A stretch of 64,000 nucleotides of DNA from an uncultured Dorea sp. (GTDB lineage Bacteria; Bacillota; Clostridia; Lachnospirales; Lachnospiraceae), in the NCBI GenBank assembly GCA_947652615.1, contig CANTDX010000009.1:24083-88082 (forward strand), read 5' to 3'. The stretch's first letter is position 1. Each line of letters opens with the position of its first letter. Shown in pieces: positions 25,696 through 34,625 of the stretch. Below the pieces are notes generated by a model that searched no databases, was not told the DNA's origin, and saw only the letters and a list, made by a program, of their open reading frames with translations. Made by a program: the position numbers and the translations under genes.

Positions 25696-28600
25696 TTAGT
25701 TATTGCCGCTTAGTTCAATATTAGGCAAACTTTCTGGCATGGTTACGAATACGGTATCGCTGACAAGCCTCTGGCCTTCCAGCGTCAGGGCATTATCTAC
25801 ACGGTACAGCTCTGCCCGCACCTGCTTAAGGGATGAAAGATCCGCATTCCCCGGCAGCCAGTAGATCCAGGTTCCGTCATAAGTATCCTGGATCGGCCCC
25901 GTCTCCTGCTTCGGTGTAAATACTACCTGTTCTGCGTTCAGAGAACCATCCGTCCCCTTGCCGCCGACGATATTGCCGGCCTGGTCATAGAGCAGCACCA
26001 CATTGTAAGCCGAATTCCCCTTATAGGTTCCGGTGAATACGATGGAGCCTTTGGGAATCACATCCGCATCCTTCTGCCCGTACTTGTAATCGTTAGCAAG
26101 CCTGCCGATCGCAGCCGCTCCGCCCTGGGTATTCCTGAACTCCACATCATCGCCCGTTACGCCAAATACATCCAGCTCTGTGATCGCGATCTCTGTTCCC
26201 TTCTGGTTCTTGATGGCAAGCTTCATCGCTGTTGTCTGATACAGCGCAATATTGTTCTTAGTACCTTCCTTCGCGAAATACACCGTTCCCGTTGCCCCGA
26301 ATGTTCCCGCTGCCGCTTCTGTCCACGTGCCGTCCGCTTCATTCTTCACATAGATACTGTAATCCTTGATCGGATTGCCGCTGTTCACCGTATACTTAAG
26401 TCCCGCAACCGTAACCGGCTTGTTGAATTCCATCAGGACTTCTGCATTGACGCCCGCGGTACCGGTATATACGGTATCGCTCTTATTATCCACCGCCTTC
26501 ATGATCGGCGCTTCTGCCACCGGCCCGCACGGATCATCGTCATTCCCCTGACCGGCCCCTGCCACATTCGTAGCCGTCATATCCTTGGTGCTGACCGTCC
26601 AGTGTGTCTTGTCGATCTCACCCTGATGCTTGATCTTAAGCGATGGCAGTGTCTTTACCGCAGAGCGGTTCAGATACTTGTCAATCAGCGTAACCTCATA
26701 GGTCACGACACGGTTGTTCATAGTTGTTATGACATCTGTGAACTGGCTTCCGGTCGCAAATCCTACGACCTCCTTCTCCACATTGCCATTAGAGGTGGTG
26801 CAGCGCACGATCTCATATCCTTGTACATCTGCCGCGTTGATGTTCTTAGAACTTAAGGTGATATCCACCTGGTTCGCAGCACTGGCATTAATTACGGCTG
26901 TCGTTCCGTCGCCGACTGCCTCTGCCGTTCCGGACGTTCCGAGAGAACTGCCCCCTCCGCCTAAGCGGTATACGCGGGAGTTATCATCTACATAGTAGAT
27001 CGCCCTCGTCTCTACCGGGAACTGCTTCGCATAGATCTCAGTATCCTGGTTCGGAGTCATACCCCAGCGGATGAAGAAATCAAGGATATTCTTCCCTGCC
27101 GCCCCGCAGGCCAGCCGCATCAGATCTTGATCCTTATCTCCCGTCAGCGTAAGCGCCACACCGCCCGGCGCCGGTGCCTTCGCCGGAGTCCTTGCATAGG
27201 TATCCACCCTTGCGAAGAACAGGCTGCCAAGCTGCGTCTTATAATCCGCATAAGTCTTATAGTTGAATCCGTTGTCATATGCCAGATGCAGCTGCCAGTA
27301 CATACCTAACTGTGTAAATACGTTGGATGCACGGCCTTTCGTGCCTGACGTGACTTTCTCAAACACCTTATCGTAGCTGAAACGTACCGTCTGATTATCA
27401 TCCCTTGCCTGTGCAAGCACCGCGAAATAATTGTTCGTGATCTCCGCGACCGCATAGGTTCCCTGGTTAATACAGTGCCCGATCTCATGGGCAATTCCCC
27501 AGCCATAATACTGGCCGCTCTTATATTTTCCTGATTCATCAGAAACTACCGGAATTCCGCCCATCATACCCGGCGCCGAACCCCACTCGATACCGATATG
27601 GTTGCCTGACGCGTACATGAACGCTCCGGCGAACATCCGCTGATAACGAATATTCAGGTGATTCACCGGAATCTTGTCTTTGGCATCCGGTGCGTTATTA
27701 TTCAGGCCCTTATGCTGGTAGAACAATCCCATCATACCTTCCATGGCATCCATAGAAGTCACCAGCTTCTGCGCTCTGGCCTGTGTGCTTCCGTCTCCGG
27801 TTCCGGCAAGGATCTGCTGTGCCGGAAGTGATAACATCATAGTATCCAGCATGATATCGGACGCACCTAAGATACAATCCGGTGCACGATACTCATACTG
27901 CACAGATGAAAGCTTGGAATTCTTATGCACCTCATCATGCTTCGCCTGGATACTGCCGACATAGGCATCCAGCTTCGTAATATATTCTTCTGCTCTCGCA
28001 AGACGTGTATTGGCATCGCTGACCTGATACAGATCGAGCCTTGGAACTTCCACTCCGCCGTTCACACGAACCGCATAGCGGTCATTGGCGCTATTGCCCG
28101 TATACTGGACATACAGCGCTCCTCCGGACTCCGCGTCCACCGACCAGAGCTTCGGGATCGTGATGTCATTCCTTCCGATCTTAAGCGTCGCTACTACCTT
28201 GAACATAGCGCTGGCTTCCGAGTGATACTGTGTACTCACAAGCTGCAGGTTCGTCGTATCGCCGGTCTTCTTCGTGTTATGTCCGACATAGACAGTAATC
28301 TCCTCACCTGCCGCCGCCGTAACTCCAAGCGGCTGCCATGAATTCAGTCCGCCAAAGCCCCGTCCTACATCTCTGGTTGTAATGGTATTATAGATACCTA
28401 CCGTCTCTGTCAACTGCTTGGAATTCAGGATATCCTCCGCAGTCTTAAGTTCACGCTCCAGATATTCCTTATCCGGATGATATTCCTTGCTTACCGGATC
28501 CGGGGTATTGATCCGCTTCCTCAGCGCATCGATCGCCGCCTGATCCACGTCGCTTCTAAGCACCGTATGAAGATCGTCCTCATATAGCGCCATAATATCT

Positions 28601-31026
28601 CTCTCTATCGAATCATAGTGATAGAAATATACCTCCGATACCGAGATCGTCCCGGATGCAACATAACGTGCAAGACCAAACTGAAGCTTCTTAGCCTTGA
28701 TCGGCTCCGGGAGCTTAATCAGATAATAAGGCCTGTTCTCCGAATCCACCTTCCTCTGGATTCCCATCCTTGGAAGCATATGGACGCTGCCGCCCTCATC
28801 CCAATATCTGACCTGTACATAGCCATAATTCGGACTCTGCGGCGTTACCTCCTGGAGCGCGATCCGGTCAAGCTCATAGGCCTGGTCAAACTCATATATA
28901 AAACCATGATTCATTGTCAGCGTATTAAAACCGCCGCCGTCCCAGGTATTAAAAACATAATGAGAAGCCGCACTGTTATCCACCGTTCCCCATGCGGTTC
29001 CGGCTCCCGTATCTAGCGGGCTGTCCAGCATCTCACCCGTCCTGATCACGGCACTGACGATATGCTCGCTCACCTTGCCTTCTTCTGACACGTTGATCAG
29101 CTTATACCTCGGCATCTTCGCCGGATTCTGATCCGTAGTTTCCGCCTTGGAGATCAGGGACGGCTTACTCTCTCCCAGATCATTCACACCTGTCACATAG
29201 ACTTCATAGCCCGTCCGATCCTTCAGATCCGGAATCGTATAACTGCTGGCGGTAATTCCTTCCGCCTTCGTATATTCCTTCGTTCCGGTTTCTCTGTAGT
29301 ACACATTAAAGGAATCCGTATCCTCCATCTTCTTCCAGGATACGTCTATCGCACGGTATCTTCCCACAGCCTGCACATAATCCGGGGCATCCGGCACCTT
29401 ATCCACCTTGGGAACTACCACGATCGGTTCGCTGTACCCGCTTCTCCATGCGCCGTTCACCGACTGTACACGGACCTTATATTCCTTACCGTTGACAAGC
29501 TTCTCCTGCTTAAAGGAGCTGACGCTTAAGCTGTTGCCCTTCGCGGCGATCACTTCCTGCTCCTTGTCCTCATTCTCAATCTGCACTTCATAACTGGTAA
29601 CGTTCACGCACGGATTCCAGGTCAGGGTGAACTTCTTATTCCCCGCTTGCGAAGTAAGTCCCTCCGGGATATCTCTCTGAGGATCCGGTATCCGCTTCTC
29701 CATATCATTCACGAATTCCACCTTGGCAATCTCCGCAAGGTTGTTATTCTTCTCCATACCCGTGATCTTGATGGTAACCTTCTTCACCGCCACCTGGCTG
29801 CCAAGATTGATGATGATCTTGCCGTACCCGTCCTGGGTCACGGTTACTTCGCTTGCCACAAGTAACGGTTCAATCCCCTTTGGCGTCACCGGCACCGTGA
29901 TCGTGTGGTCCGTCTTGATTAGACTGCCGTCCTCACCTTCCACCTCTTCCGTATATGTAATATCAATCGAAGCGGTATGGATCGGATTCCCCTCCTTCGA
30001 GTCGATCACGATCCCCCCCGTCCTGAAGGTCTCACCCTTTGTAATGTCAAACTCCATGGTCACCGGGGTATTCTCGGAGATCTCCGCTCCGTCTTCCCGC
30101 GTCAGGGTTACGGCTCCCTCGCCTCTGGACAGGCTCGCAAGAGATCCCTTCACAAGCGTCTTATCGCCTGTGCTCTGGCTGATCATGGATGACGGCACAT
30201 GCTCCTCAAGCCACGACACCGTATCCTGGGTCACCTTATACCCTTGTGCGAAATAATCCAGATCCGTAAGGTCAAGCCTGCCGTCCCTGTTAAGATCCGC
30301 CAGCGGATGATCCTTCGCTTCTTCTCCTGTATCGATCAGGTTGACAAGCAGCGTCTCGTCTTCCTCTGTAATGACTCCGTCACCGGTCACATCCCCGATC
30401 AGGAGCACTCCCGGATGCTTCTCTCCCAACGCATATACATAATCATTGCTGCTGTAGAATCCCGTTGCAAGATTCACCTTATATGTCCAGCCTTCTACCT
30501 GGATCTGCTGTCTGTAATCGGCAAATCCCGGGGCTGATACCTTAAGCTCATAGAGTCCCTGTACCAGATGATCGAATGTAACGCCGTCCTGTACTTCCCG
30601 TACTCCTTCTGACGGCAATGTAATCTCCTTTTTCCCAGACTGGACTCCCTGTCCGCTCAGTGTGACCGTGAATGTCACAGGCTTCTCCCACTCTAATGTC
30701 TGAGCGATATAGACGTCTATCTGCCCCTTGTCCATGTCAGCTTCTTCTTCGCCCTCTTCGCTGGCAAGGCTGATCTCCGTCTCTCCCCCTGTCGGTTCTC
30801 TCCCATCCAACGGCTGACTCTCTAAGGCTGACTCTCCCGTCCCCTCCTGTTCTTCTCCTTCTATATTCTGCTGATCATCGGACCCCGCTGATTTCGTCTG
30901 CAGCTGGTTTGCCGCCGAACCGTCACCCTGTGTCTGGCCACCAGGCTCTAATCCCGTCGCGTAGATATTCATACACGGCGCAAGAATCAATACCGCTGCC
31001 AGCAGATATGAAACAATCCGCTTCAT
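25696..31026 (-). CDS. Secreted M60-like (mucin-type) metallopeptidase with dockerin and FN3 domains
   Basis: Large secreted zinc peptidase, 1776 aa. Layout: signal peptide (1-24), acidic low-complexity segment, a carboxypeptidase-like beta domain, a dockerin-like pair (about 208-262: GDVTGDGVITEEDE, then ADLNRDGRLDLTDLDYF), a beta domain, two FN3 domains (about 450-635), a discoidin-like domain, the M60 core with zinc motif HEIGHCINQGTYAVAE near residue 1180, and a C-terminal discoidin-like domain (about 1440-1600). M60 enzymes with carbohydrate-binding modules cleave mucin glycoproteins. It has no wall anchor of its own. The ATG at 31026 follows AAAGGAGAG. Promoter and 5' hairpin lie upstream. 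Confidence 0.9.
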   Translation of the reverse strand: MKRIVSYLLAAVLILAPCMNIYATGLEPGGQTQGDGSAANQLQTKSAGSDDQQNIEGEEQEGTGESALESQPLDGREPTGGETEISLASEEGEEEADMDKGQIDVYIAQTLEWEKPVTFTVTLSGQGVQSGKKEITLPSEGVREVQDGVTFDHLVQGLYELKVSAPGFADYRQQIQVEGWTYKVNLATGFYSSNDYVYALGEKHPGVLLIGDVTGDGVITEEDETLLVNLIDTGEEAKDHPLADLNRDGRLDLTDLDYFAQGYKVTQDTVSWLEEHVPSSMISQSTGDKTLVKGSLASLSRGEGAVTLTREDGAEISENTPVTMEFDITKGETFRTGGIVIDSKEGNPIHTASIDITYTEEVEGEDGSLIKTDHTITVPVTPKGIEPLLVASEVTVTQDGYGKIIINLGSQVAVKKVTIKITGMEKNNNLAEIAKVEFVNDMEKRIPDPQRDIPEGLTSQAGNKKFTLTWNPCVNVTSYEVQIENEDKEQEVIAAKGNSLSVSSFKQEKLVNGKEYKVRVQSVNGAWRSGYSEPIVVVPKVDKVPDAPDYVQAVGRYRAIDVSWKKMEDTDSFNVYYRETGTKEYTKAEGITASSYTIPDLKDRTGYEVYVTGVNDLGESKPSLISKAETTDQNPAKMPRYKLINVSEEGKVSEHIVSAVIRTGEMLDSPLDTGAGTAWGTVDNSAASHYVFNTWDGGGFNTLTMNHGFIYEFDQAYELDRIALQEVTPQSPNYGYVQVRYWDEGGSVHMLPRMGIQRKVDSENRPYYLIKLPEPIKAKKLQFGLARYVASGTISVSEVYFYHYDSIERDIMALYEDDLHTVLRSDVDQAAIDALRKRINTPDPVSKEYHPDKEYLERELKTAEDILNSKQLTETVGIYNTITTRDVGRGFGGLNSWQPLGVTAAAGEEITVYVGHNTKKTGDTTNLQLVSTQYHSEASAMFKVVATLKIGRNDITIPKLWSVDAESGGALYVQYTGNSANDRYAVRVNGGVEVPRLDLYQVSDANTRLARAEEYITKLDAYVGSIQAKHDEVHKNSKLSSVQYEYRAPDCILGASDIMLDTMMLSLPAQQILAGTGDGSTQARAQKLVTSMDAMEGMMGLFYQHKGLNNNAPDAKDKIPVNHLNIRYQRMFAGAFMYASGNHIGIEWGSAPGMMGGIPVVSDESGKYKSGQYYGWGIAHEIGHCINQGTYAVAEITNNYFAVLAQARDDNQTVRFSYDKVFEKVTSGTKGRASNVFTQLGMYWQLHLAYDNGFNYKTYADYKTQLGSLFFARVDTYARTPAKAPAPGGVALTLTGDKDQDLMRLACGAAGKNILDFFIRWGMTPNQDTEIYAKQFPVETRAIYYVDDNSRVYRLGGGGSSLGTSGTAEAVGDGTTAVINASAANQVDITLSSKNINAADVQGYEIVRCTTSNGNVEKEVVGFATGSQFTDVITTMNNRVVTYEVTLIDKYLNRSAVKTLPSLKIKHQGEIDKTHWTVSTKDMTATNVAGAGQGNDDDPCGPVAEAPIMKAVDNKSDTVYTGTAGVNAEVLMEFNKPVTVAGLKYTVNSGNPIKDYSIYVKNEADGTWTEAAAGTFGATGTVYFAKEGTKNNIALYQTTAMKLAIKNQKGTEIAITELDVFGVTGDDVEFRNTQGGAAAIGRLANDYKYGQKDADVIPKGSIVFTGTYKGNSAYNVVLLYDQAGNIVGGKGTDGSLNAEQVVFTPKQETGPIQDTYDGTWIYWLPGNADLSSLKQVRAELYRVDNALTLEGQRLVSDTVFVTMPESLPNIELSGNN

Positions 31027-31066
31027 AACTTCTCTCCTTTCTTTATACACCCCTTTATAGAGACTC

Positions 31067-31130
31067 TTACCCTCTCTTAATAAGAGAGGGTAACTATAAT
31101 CATTATATCTTCCGGGAAAGTTTTTTGCAA
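31067..31130 (-). promoter_or_regulatory. M60 peptidase promoter with 5'-terminal stem-loop
   Basis: On the minus strand TTGCAA (31130-31125), a 17 bp spacer and TATAAT (31107-31102). Just downstream is a near-perfect 27 bp palindrome (31067-31093, arms TTACCCTCTCTTA and TAAGAGAGGGTAA) that would fall at about +2 to +28 of the mRNA, a typical place for a stabilising or regulatory hairpin. It could also serve as the terminator of the operon upstream. Confidence 0.65.
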
Positions 31131-31148
31131 TATATAATTCTGCGCAAT

Positions 31149-31487
31149 TTATTTTAGCATGTACTTTCCAAATGCCTTCTCCTCATCCACATGCACTTCC
31201 TTAAAGAACAGCACAAGCCACAGGATGCCCGACAGGATTGCCGGAATCTGCGAAGAAGTCAGAGCCGACAGGATTCCTCCCGCTCCTGACACTGCCGCCC
31301 ACAGGGCGAACGCATTCCTCTGATCCCGGCTCATCCTCTCCTTGTCGTACCGCTCCCTCTGCTCCTTCGGCATAGTATTAAACCCGGCGATCAGCATCGC
31401 TCCCTTTCCCTTAAGCACTGCAAAGAGAAGCGCCATCAGCCAGAAAAATATGCTCATACCCATACAAACCCTTGTCCACATATCCAT
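31149..31487 (-). CDS. DUF3784 membrane protein
   Basis: A 112-aa protein with three hydrophobic segments and the DUF3784 signature AMLIAGFNTMPKEQRERYD near residues 30-48. Function unknown; members are common in Firmicutes next to regulators. GGGAGG lies 7 bp before the start. It is the last gene of a five-gene operon (PH-domain protein, LytTR regulator, GHKL kinase, DUF3887 lipoprotein, this gene), 12 bp after its neighbour. Confidence 0.88.
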   Translation of the reverse strand: MDMWTRVCMGMSIFFWLMALLFAVLKGKGAMLIAGFNTMPKEQRERYDKERMSRDQRNAFALWAAVSGAGGILSALTSSQIPAILSGILWLVLFFKEVHVDEEKAFGKYMLK

Positions 31488-31499
31488 CTCTTCGCCTCC

Positions 31500-31934
31500 C
31501 TATTTAATATAGAAGCCGCCCACCTTCATATCCTCGTCGAATGATATGGTGAACTGTGCCTTGCGCTTCTCATACTGTGCCTTTACCACGGCAACCGCAT
31601 ATTCCTGCTCGGTATCCGGATCCTTGCCGCCGGTCACCGCCTCCTTGTCAAAGCTTTCGAATGCGCCCAGCTCCTCGATAATCGGCAATACCTGCGTCCT
31701 CACCGCGTCTTTATCAAGGGCGCTTTTCAGCATCGTATTCCATTCATCGTCCACCAGGGTATCCACCTCCCCATCGTTCAGGAGCCGGATCACCTCCTCT
31801 GCCTGCGACTTCACCTCTGCCTCATCGAATTGATCCGACAGCTTCTGCTCTCCTGCACATCCGGCCCCCACACCCGCAAGCATGCCTGCCAGCAGAAATA
31901 CACCCATGATCCTCCTCATTCTTCTCTTTCTCAT
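31500..31934 (-). CDS. DUF3887 lipoprotein
   Basis: Predicted lipoprotein of 144 aa. A basic start (MRKRRMRR), a hydrophobic stretch and a lipobox ending GAGCAG place the acylated Cys near residue 26. The rest matches DUF3887 (AEEVIRLLNDGEVDTL near 43, ending FTISFDEDMKVGGFYIK), a small alpha/beta domain of unknown role. The ATG at 31934 follows AAGGAG; a GTG three codons upstream is less likely. It lies 15 bp after the histidine kinase, so the lipoprotein may be an output or sensory accessory of that system. Confidence 0.88.
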   Translation of the reverse strand: MRKRRMRRIMGVFLLAGMLAGVGAGCAGEQKLSDQFDEAEVKSQAEEVIRLLNDGEVDTLVDDEWNTMLKSALDKDAVRTQVLPIIEELGAFESFDKEAVTGGKDPDTEQEYAVAVVKAQYEKRKAQFTISFDEDMKVGGFYIK

Positions 31935-31949
31935 AATATCCACTCCTTC

Positions 31950-33266
31950 TTATGCTTCGTGTATCACAGGTATCGTAATACTCACTCTGAATTCATCTCC
32001 TGCCGTCTCCGTCAGGATCCCTCCGCCATATCTCTCCAGTGTATGACGCACATTCTCAAGTCCGACTCCCATATGCTCCCCTGTATCTCTCCGTTCCCGC
32101 TCCTGCAGCGGTTCTGTACTGTTCCGAAGCTTCACCACCACAAAATCATGAAACATATCCATCCGTATCTTGATCCATCTCTCCCCTGCCGCATGCTCTG
32201 CCGCCTCCAGTGCATTATCCAGAAGATTGGCGAATACCGTCGTGATATCCATATCCCTGATATGTGCAAGGCTGATCGGACCGATCCGGACATCCATCTC
32301 GATTCCTCTGCTCTTTGCCGCCTTCGCCTTGTCGTTTAAGATGATATTCAGCATCCGGTTGTCCGTATAATTCACGATCGTAAGCGAATCCAGCATCTCA
32401 TGCATATCCTTCATATAAGCCTTCCCCTTCGCCGCGTCCTGCCCGCTCAGAGCCTCCATCGCCTGGAGATGGTTCCTCATATCATGAAGCATCTTACGGG
32501 AAGACTGATACTGCTGCTCCACCATCTCATAATACTGATACTGCAGTTCGCTTTGTTTCCTCCTGATCTTAAGCTCCGCCTCAAGCTTCTTATTCTTAGA
32601 CTGGTAAGAGAATAGAAACCAGATATAGACATTCATCACAACCAGGAAGAGGATATCCAGTATGATAAGAAATGCCCCGTATAGCTGCAGGAATACATTC
32701 CCTATGCAGATCAGGGAAAATATGATGAACATGCTCACGGCCGGAGGAAGGAACAATCCGGCAAACCGGATTCCTTTCACATCCTCGTATTTCTTACGGT
32801 TCAGAAGCACCGTCCATATCCCTGTCAGAAGGATCTCCGTCAGCATCCTGACGATCAGCGTCACATTCATCAGATAGTAATCGAAGATAGCCGCTCCCCA
32901 CCGAGAGGAGAAGTATCCCAGCACCAGATAACCGATAAAGATCTGGGCGACAAGCACCGTCACCGGATACAGGAAATAATAAAACCGATAGATTCTCCTG
33001 CGGTTATACAGACCGCATCCTGCCGCCGCCGTCATCACGACCATGAAGACCGGCAGAGCCAGATTCGTATAACTGCTGTCACGAAAACCAAAAGTGATTC
33101 CCGCGAAGCCAACCCAATATAAGAGAAATGCCCCGAACCGGTATTCCTTCTTCGTAACTGTCTCCTGCTCTGCCAGGCTTAGGAAAAACCAGGTACACAG
33201 AGTAAGCACAACGGTCTCTGCCATCACGAGAATATTATACCACTTTGCTGATTCTGCCCAACTCAC
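31950..33266 (-). CDS. GHKL-domain sensor histidine kinase (AgrC-like)
   Basis: Membrane kinase of 438 aa. About six membrane segments fill residues 1-200, followed by a coiled linker, the dimerisation/phosphoacceptor helix with His in LHDMRNHLQAME near residue 259, and a GHKL ATPase domain (FANLLDNALEAAE near 340, GVGLENVRHTLERYGG near 395). This is the AgrC/HPK10 type that usually senses peptides. The start overlaps the end of the LytTR gene by 4 bp (ATGA). No agrB or agrD is nearby, so the signal is unknown. Confidence 0.92.
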   Translation of the reverse strand: MSWAESAKWYNILVMAETVVLTLCTWFFLSLAEQETVTKKEYRFGAFLLYWVGFAGITFGFRDSSYTNLALPVFMVVMTAAAGCGLYNRRRIYRFYYFLYPVTVLVAQIFIGYLVLGYFSSRWGAAIFDYYLMNVTLIVRMLTEILLTGIWTVLLNRKKYEDVKGIRFAGLFLPPAVSMFIIFSLICIGNVFLQLYGAFLIILDILFLVVMNVYIWFLFSYQSKNKKLEAELKIRRKQSELQYQYYEMVEQQYQSSRKMLHDMRNHLQAMEALSGQDAAKGKAYMKDMHEMLDSLTIVNYTDNRMLNIILNDKAKAAKSRGIEMDVRIGPISLAHIRDMDITTVFANLLDNALEAAEHAAGERWIKIRMDMFHDFVVVKLRNSTEPLQERERRDTGEHMGVGLENVRHTLERYGGGILTETAGDEFRVSITIPVIHEA

Positions 33267-33988
33267 ACGATCCTCCCTCCTGCCCCCTCTTGCAACCTGT
33301 CAGCCTGGTACCTCCCAAGCACGGCACGAAACTCTGAGGACCGCTTCTGAGACAGCGGAATCCGGTCTCCGTTCATCATGACAATATCATACCCCTGGAT
33401 CGCTTTCACATGATACAGGTTGACGATAAAGCTCTTGTGCGGAGCAGCAAAACCATAGGGTTCAAGCCGTCTTAAGTATTCCGTTATCTTCCCGCGCACC
33501 AGGTATTCCCTGTGGGCAAGGACAAACCGAAGCTTCCGGCTCTGGTATTCCAGATAGAAGAGTTCCGATATCACGAACTCTTCTATCCCTTCCGTCGTCC
33601 GGACTCTAAGCGGAATCCCTCTTACCTCTTCCCCGCTGTAGAGAAGCGCCTCCTTCATCTGCCGGATGATCTCTTCCTTCTTCACAGGCTTTATCAGGAA
33701 GGCAAACGGATGCACCGCAAAGGAACGGCTCATGTAATCCTGATATCCCGTGACATAGATGATCTTCACCTTGCGGTCCGTCCTTCTGATCCGCTCCGCC
33801 ACTTCGATCCCATTCCCTCCCGGCATATCAATATCCAGAAATAAAACGTCATATTCCCTGTAATTCCGAAGAAGGTCCGCTCCGCCTGCGAATTCCTCTG
33901 CCTGGCAATCCATTCCGGATTCGGAAACAGCCTTTAGCAGGAACCGCCGCATCTTGATATCGTCGTCGCATATGGCTATCCGGTACAT
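33263..33988 (-). CDS. LytTR-family response regulator
   Basis: Response regulator of 241 aa. The receiver domain (1-120) has the acidic pocket CDDD at 7-10 and the phosphoacceptor Asp of FLDIDMPG near residue 52. The LytTR DNA-binding domain (about 135-235) shows FYLEYQSRKL, RRLEPYGFAAPHKSFIVN and PLSQKRSSEF. Such proteins bind direct repeats upstream of target promoters. It lies between the PH-domain gene (2 bp gap) and its cognate kinase (4 bp overlap). Confidence 0.94.
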   Translation of the reverse strand: MYRIAICDDDIKMRRFLLKAVSESGMDCQAEEFAGGADLLRNYREYDVLFLDIDMPGGNGIEVAERIRRTDRKVKIIYVTGYQDYMSRSFAVHPFAFLIKPVKKEEIIRQMKEALLYSGEEVRGIPLRVRTTEGIEEFVISELFYLEYQSRKLRFVLAHREYLVRGKITEYLRRLEPYGFAAPHKSFIVNLYHVKAIQGYDIVMMNGDRIPLSQKRSSEFRAVLGRYQADRLQEGAGGRIV

Positions 33989-33990
33989 CT

Positions 33991-34416
33991 CTATCCTCTC
34001 CTTCCGATCCGGATCGCGGGATTGATCCGCTTCAATTCCCTGAACAGCAATTCCTTGTCACACACGGAGATCAATAGCGCCTGCTTTCTCCCCTTTATCA
34101 TCACCCGGTCCAGTGACAACGCCCCGGATGCAAGCGGATTATGCGTCTTATAGACTTCCGTGATCTCCCCGATCTCAACCGCCGTCTTACAGAAACCTAA
34201 CACCACGATCAACCGTTCATCCACGATCTCCACATAATTTCTCACCGCCATCGGCAGGATCACGATATTCCAGACAAGGAAGACAAACACCAGAATTGCC
34301 TGAAGGCCAATATCCCCGTCCTCCTCTGACGGTGCAAATAAACCGTATAAAAGCTGGATCTCCACTCCCGCGAACATCACCCAGAACCATACCGCTATCT
34401 TCCCTTTTATTCTCAT
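33991..34416 (-). CDS. PH-domain membrane protein
   Basis: A 141-aa protein with two membrane segments (about residues 5-25 and 42-65) and a C-terminal beta-rich domain (VEIVDERLIVVLGF, then SGALSLDRVMIKG) that fits the bacterial PH-like family. Function unknown. GGAGGAGG lies 8 bp before the ATG at 34416. First gene of the operon with the LytTR/GHKL two-component system; tight spacing suggests a functional link, for example in signalling. Confidence 0.78.
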   Translation of the reverse strand: MRIKGKIAVWFWVMFAGVEIQLLYGLFAPSEEDGDIGLQAILVFVFLVWNIVILPMAVRNYVEIVDERLIVVLGFCKTAVEIGEITEVYKTHNPLASGALSLDRVMIKGRKQALLISVCDKELLFRELKRINPAIRIGRRG

Positions 34417-34590
34417 CTTCTGCCTCCTCCGTGATAATATTCTTACCACAATTATAAGCCTTTTTTCAGGAAGGACAATAGGAGATTCCTGTAATATCGT
34501 TTCTGTGACCTAAGGTAATCAAATATCCTCGCGGCAGCCGCCGAATGTGCATGCAGGCATGCCCGCTTGGTCCGTTATCCGCAGGTATAA

Positions 34591-34625
34591 AAGAGGTGTA
34601 AAGCCTTAAGACTTTACACCCTCTT
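34591..34625 (-). terminator. Terminator after the AmmeMemoRadiSam B-A gene
   Basis: On the minus strand AAGAGGGTGTAAAGTC pairs with GCTTTACACCTCTT, followed by Ts, immediately after the stop codon. The arms share GGTGTAAAG with other hairpins in this window. Confidence 0.8.
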
